From Psychroflexus sediminis (GTDB taxonomy: Bacteria; Bacteroidota; Bacteroidia; Flavobacteriales; Flavobacteriaceae): a DNA stretch of 64,000 nt. Location: the NCBI RefSeq assembly GCF_900099815.1, contig NZ_FNCW01000008.1:103952-167951 (forward strand), given 5' to 3'. The position numbers and the translations under genes are program-made. Numbering within the stretch: position 1 is the first letter of the stretch; the number at the start of each line of letters is the position of its first letter. A model generated the notes under the pieces. It had not been told where the DNA came from and did no database searches. It saw only the letters and a list, made by a program, of their open reading frames with translations. Below are positions 62,339-64,000 of this stretch, one piece after another.

Positions 62339-62974
62339 ATGAAGATAAAGCTAGTTATTTTTGAAGATAATCATCAATTACGGAAGTCGCTTGAAATCCT
62401 TCTAAACACTAGTGAGAGCTATGTTGTTATCGGAAATTTTCCTCATGTTTCAAAGGCTAAAGAGATCATTCTGGATCTTAGACCGCATTTGGTAATCCTT
62501 GACATTGATATGCCAGGGAAAGATGGGATTACGGCAATACCGGTTATTAAGGAAATAGATCCAGAAATATTTATTCTAATGTATACCCAATTTGAAGATG
62601 ACGAAAAAATTTTTAGAAGTCTTTGTGCTGGTGCCGATGGATATATACTAAAAAAAACATCCCCTTTAAAGCTTATTCTAGCTCTTGATGAAGTTAGAAA
62701 AGGAGGGGCTCCCATGTCGCCCGCAATAGCTAGAAAAGTATTGGCTTCTTTTCACACTTCTGTTAAGGATAAGATAAATTATAACCTTACATCTAGGGAG
62801 ACAGAGGTTCTTAAATATTTGATCAAAGGCTGCAGTGTAAAATATATTGCTTCAGAACTGTATATAGCATATGAAACCTGTAGGTCTCATTTAAAAAACA
62901 TTTATACGAAACTTCATGTGAACTGTGGTAAAGAAGCAATTGCGAAGGTATTGGCAGAAAAAATCGAACTGTAA
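62339..62974 (+). CDS. NarL/LuxR-type response regulator
   Basis: 211 residues. Receiver domain with acidic pair (FEDN, residues 8-11), phosphoacceptor D55 in VILDIDMPGKDG, and MYTQFEDDEK/ILKKTSP (Thr and Lys switch residues). C-terminal LuxR helix-turn-helix: NLTSRETEVLKYLIKGCSVKYIASELYIAYETCRSHLKNIYTKLHV. It follows the propeller kinase by 55 bases on the same strand and is its likely partner. A palindrome lies in the gap, suggesting autoregulation. Confidence 0.95.
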   Translation: MKIKLVIFEDNHQLRKSLEILLNTSESYVVIGNFPHVSKAKEIILDLRPHLVILDIDMPGKDGITAIPVIKEIDPEIFILMYTQFEDDEKIFRSLCAGADGYILKKTSPLKLILALDEVRKGGAPMSPAIARKVLASFHTSVKDKINYNLTSRETEVLKYLIKGCSVKYIASELYIAYETCRSHLKNIYTKLHVNCGKEAIAKVLAEKIEL

Positions 62975-63366
62975 AATAATTTTTATTTGGATATTGTATT
63001 TATGATATTTCTCCTGACTCGATTATTTCTTACCATGTAAAAAACTAATTCTAGTTTTAGTTTTTCGATTTATTGTAAAAAACGTCAAGTACTTTCTACT
63101 CTACCTAGGTAAGGAATACCCCAATTAAATGAAATGCTATCTAGGCAAAATCTCTTTTATCTTATTATGCCGTTAAATATCCCCTTTAAAGGGTATTGAA
63201 GTCAATTACTAGTTGTTATAGTTTTACCTCGGCTTCTTGAAATTAAGTATTCCTCCAATTCCTTAACTCCCTAATGTTATGGATTATGTGGTCCAAAATT
63301 CAAGGCTCCTCATAGTTTTCTTAAAGTGGATCAACATTACATATCATTCATCTAAATACACCTCTC
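62975..63366. other. Intergenic region before the beta-helix gene
   Basis: 392 bases without a convincing gene. A frame from 63279 (about 41 codons) overlaps the next gene and lacks support. It holds the second 18-bp ATCCCC-type inverted repeat (63179-63196). Confidence 0.55.
63179..63196. promoter_or_regulatory. 18-bp inverted repeat before the beta-helix gene (site 2)
   Basis: ATCCCC-TTTAAA-GGGTAT, with a single mismatched pair, same arms and same 6-base centre as site 1 at 62287. It is 170 bases upstream of the ATG at 63367. Both sites are followed by TTG. Confidence 0.6.
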
Positions 63367-64000
63367 ATGAATATTTTAAATCTTTTCTCTCCCCATTTTT
63401 CGTTTAAGAATTTTATTGATAAAAAAATATTTAATAAAATATTTTTCCTTCTGAGTTTATTTTTTGTTAACGAAACAGCCGCCCAACTTAACGGAACCTA
63501 TACAATTGGTACCGGCCAGAATTACAACACTTTCAATGAGGCAATTGATGAATTAAATACAATAGGGATCTCAGGGCCTGTTACCTTTAAGGTAAGTTCG
63601 GGTATATATGATGAAAAATTGAGTTTTTTAAATTTTCCAGGCAACAGTTGTGAAACTCCTGTGGTTTTTGAATCAGCAAGCGGAGTGAACACCGATGTGG
63701 TTCTTCAACATACTTTTACTGCCTACAATGATTTTGTAATCGAGATCAATGGTGCCGATGGGATCAGTTTTAAGAATATGACCCTTACCCACACGGCTAA
63801 TGTTTACTACGGCCGGATCTTCAATATTCTTGGGGGTTCTGATTGTTTGGTTTTGAGTAATAATGTGATTAAAGGAACTAATCTCAATGATGCTTTGATT
63901 TATTCACGAGGTCTTAATAATTCTCATACATATGATAGCAACAGCTTTGATACAGGATCTTATGGTATAGACAAGAATGGAACAAACACAAGTTCGAGGG
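63367..64000 (+). CDS. Exported beta-helix protein, 3' part cut off by window edge
   Basis: Open from the ATG at 63367 to the window edge (211 codons so far). A long charged N-region precedes a hydrophobic signal (FFLLSLFFVNETAAQ), then the mature start LNGTYTIGTGQNYNTFNEAIDELN. This is the start of a right-handed parallel beta-helix: regular GPVTFKVSSGIYDEKLSF, VFESASGVNTDVVL, GISFKNMTLTHTAN, SDCLVLSNNVIKG rungs. Such proteins bind or cut surface polysaccharides, or are adhesins. The 3' end, where a type IX secretion signal would lie, is outside the window. Confidence 0.85.
   Translation, partial: MNILNLFSPHFSFKNFIDKKIFNKIFFLLSLFFVNETAAQLNGTYTIGTGQNYNTFNEAIDELNTIGISGPVTFKVSSGIYDEKLSFLNFPGNSCETPVVFESASGVNTDVVLQHTFTAYNDFVIEINGADGISFKNMTLTHTANVYYGRIFNILGGSDCLVLSNNVIKGTNLNDALIYSRGLNNSHTYDSNSFDTGSYGIDKNGTNTSSR

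Noticed and set aside
63279..63404. Short open frame (about 41 codons) upstream of the beta-helix gene
   Set aside because: Overlaps the start of the beta-helix gene, has no family features and poor composition.
1..64000. CRISPR array, prophage, insertion sequence or tRNA genes
   Set aside because: No regularly spaced repeats, integrase or transposase frames, or tRNA-like cloverleaf sequences seen.
53000..64000. Genomic island on the right side because of higher AT content
   Set aside because: AT content rises, but gene types are ordinary for the phylum, with no mobility genes or flanking repeats; unequal composition alone is weak.

Overview
The window is a piece of a chromosome from a member of the Bacteroidota, most likely family Flavobacteriaceae; I do not name a genus. 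The evidence is AT-rich DNA, many promoters with the Bacteroidota -7 element TAnnTTTG, few Shine-Dalgarno sites, many short lipoprotein signal peptides ending in Cys, and characteristic gene families and neighbourhoods (parA-parB-DUF5683-dapB-lepB-WbqC, a MoxR/DUF58/DUF4129/SpoIIM cluster, two-component-propeller kinases, cyclophilin lipoproteins). I saw no rRNA, tRNA, insertion sequence, prophage or CRISPR array.

Layout. 1-5.3 kb (minus): a tripartite RND drug-efflux operon led by its GbsR/MarR-type repressor, with a perfect 20-bp palindromic operator. 5.7-12.3 kb (plus): fasciclin lipoprotein, NUDIX hydrolase, acyl-CoA thioesterase, galE, NAD(P)HX repair enzyme, histidine ammonia-lyase and a small lipoprotein, with one small membrane gene on the minus strand. 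12.4-16.3 kb (minus): a lipoprotein, an alpha/beta-hydrolase-OsmC fusion, a DUF721 protein, a lipocalin-like lipoprotein and recF. 16.5-22.7 kb (plus): TPR protein, ribH, a small membrane protein, mutL, two rhomboid proteases and a membrane EEP phosphatase. 22.7-32.7 kb (minus): WbqC-like protein, lepB, dapB, DUF5683, parB, parA, a dienoyl-CoA-reductase-type SDR, menA, purB, a zinc-cysteine-less sirtuin and a CarboxypepD_reg protein. 32.7-41.3 kb (minus): DEAD-box helicase, then a tightly overlapped cluster (rdgB, DUF58, MoxR, DUF4350, DUF4129, membrane protein, SpoIIM) facing a divergent RDD-TRIC pair. 42-53.7 kb: cyclophilin, CoA-type NUDIX, acyltransferase, aldo/keto reductase, miaE, dnaX, Pmp3, a tricorn-like protease, GNAT and MBL-fold protein. 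53.7-64 kb, visibly more AT-rich: secreted hydrolase, tandem lipocalin-like protein, a PAS protein with a histidine-kinase-like helix but no ATPase domain, DUF2141, a secreted TPR protein, a propeller-type sensor kinase with its LuxR-type response regulator, and the start of a secreted beta-helix protein.

Three themes stand out. First, the sensor kinase/response regulator/beta-helix block carries two copies of the same 18-bp inverted repeat, one before the regulator gene and one before the secreted protein gene, which suggests a small regulon. Second, the MoxR-DUF58 cluster is a compact envelope-associated module whose function is not settled. Third, several housekeeping proteins (DnaX, MutL, CobB) lack residues usually regarded as key. 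Where the longest open frame begins with a TTG that lies within a promoter-like element, I moved the start to the next ATG; where family alignment requires it, I kept TTG or GTG starts (WbqC, sirtuin, DUF4129, DUF58, DUF5683).
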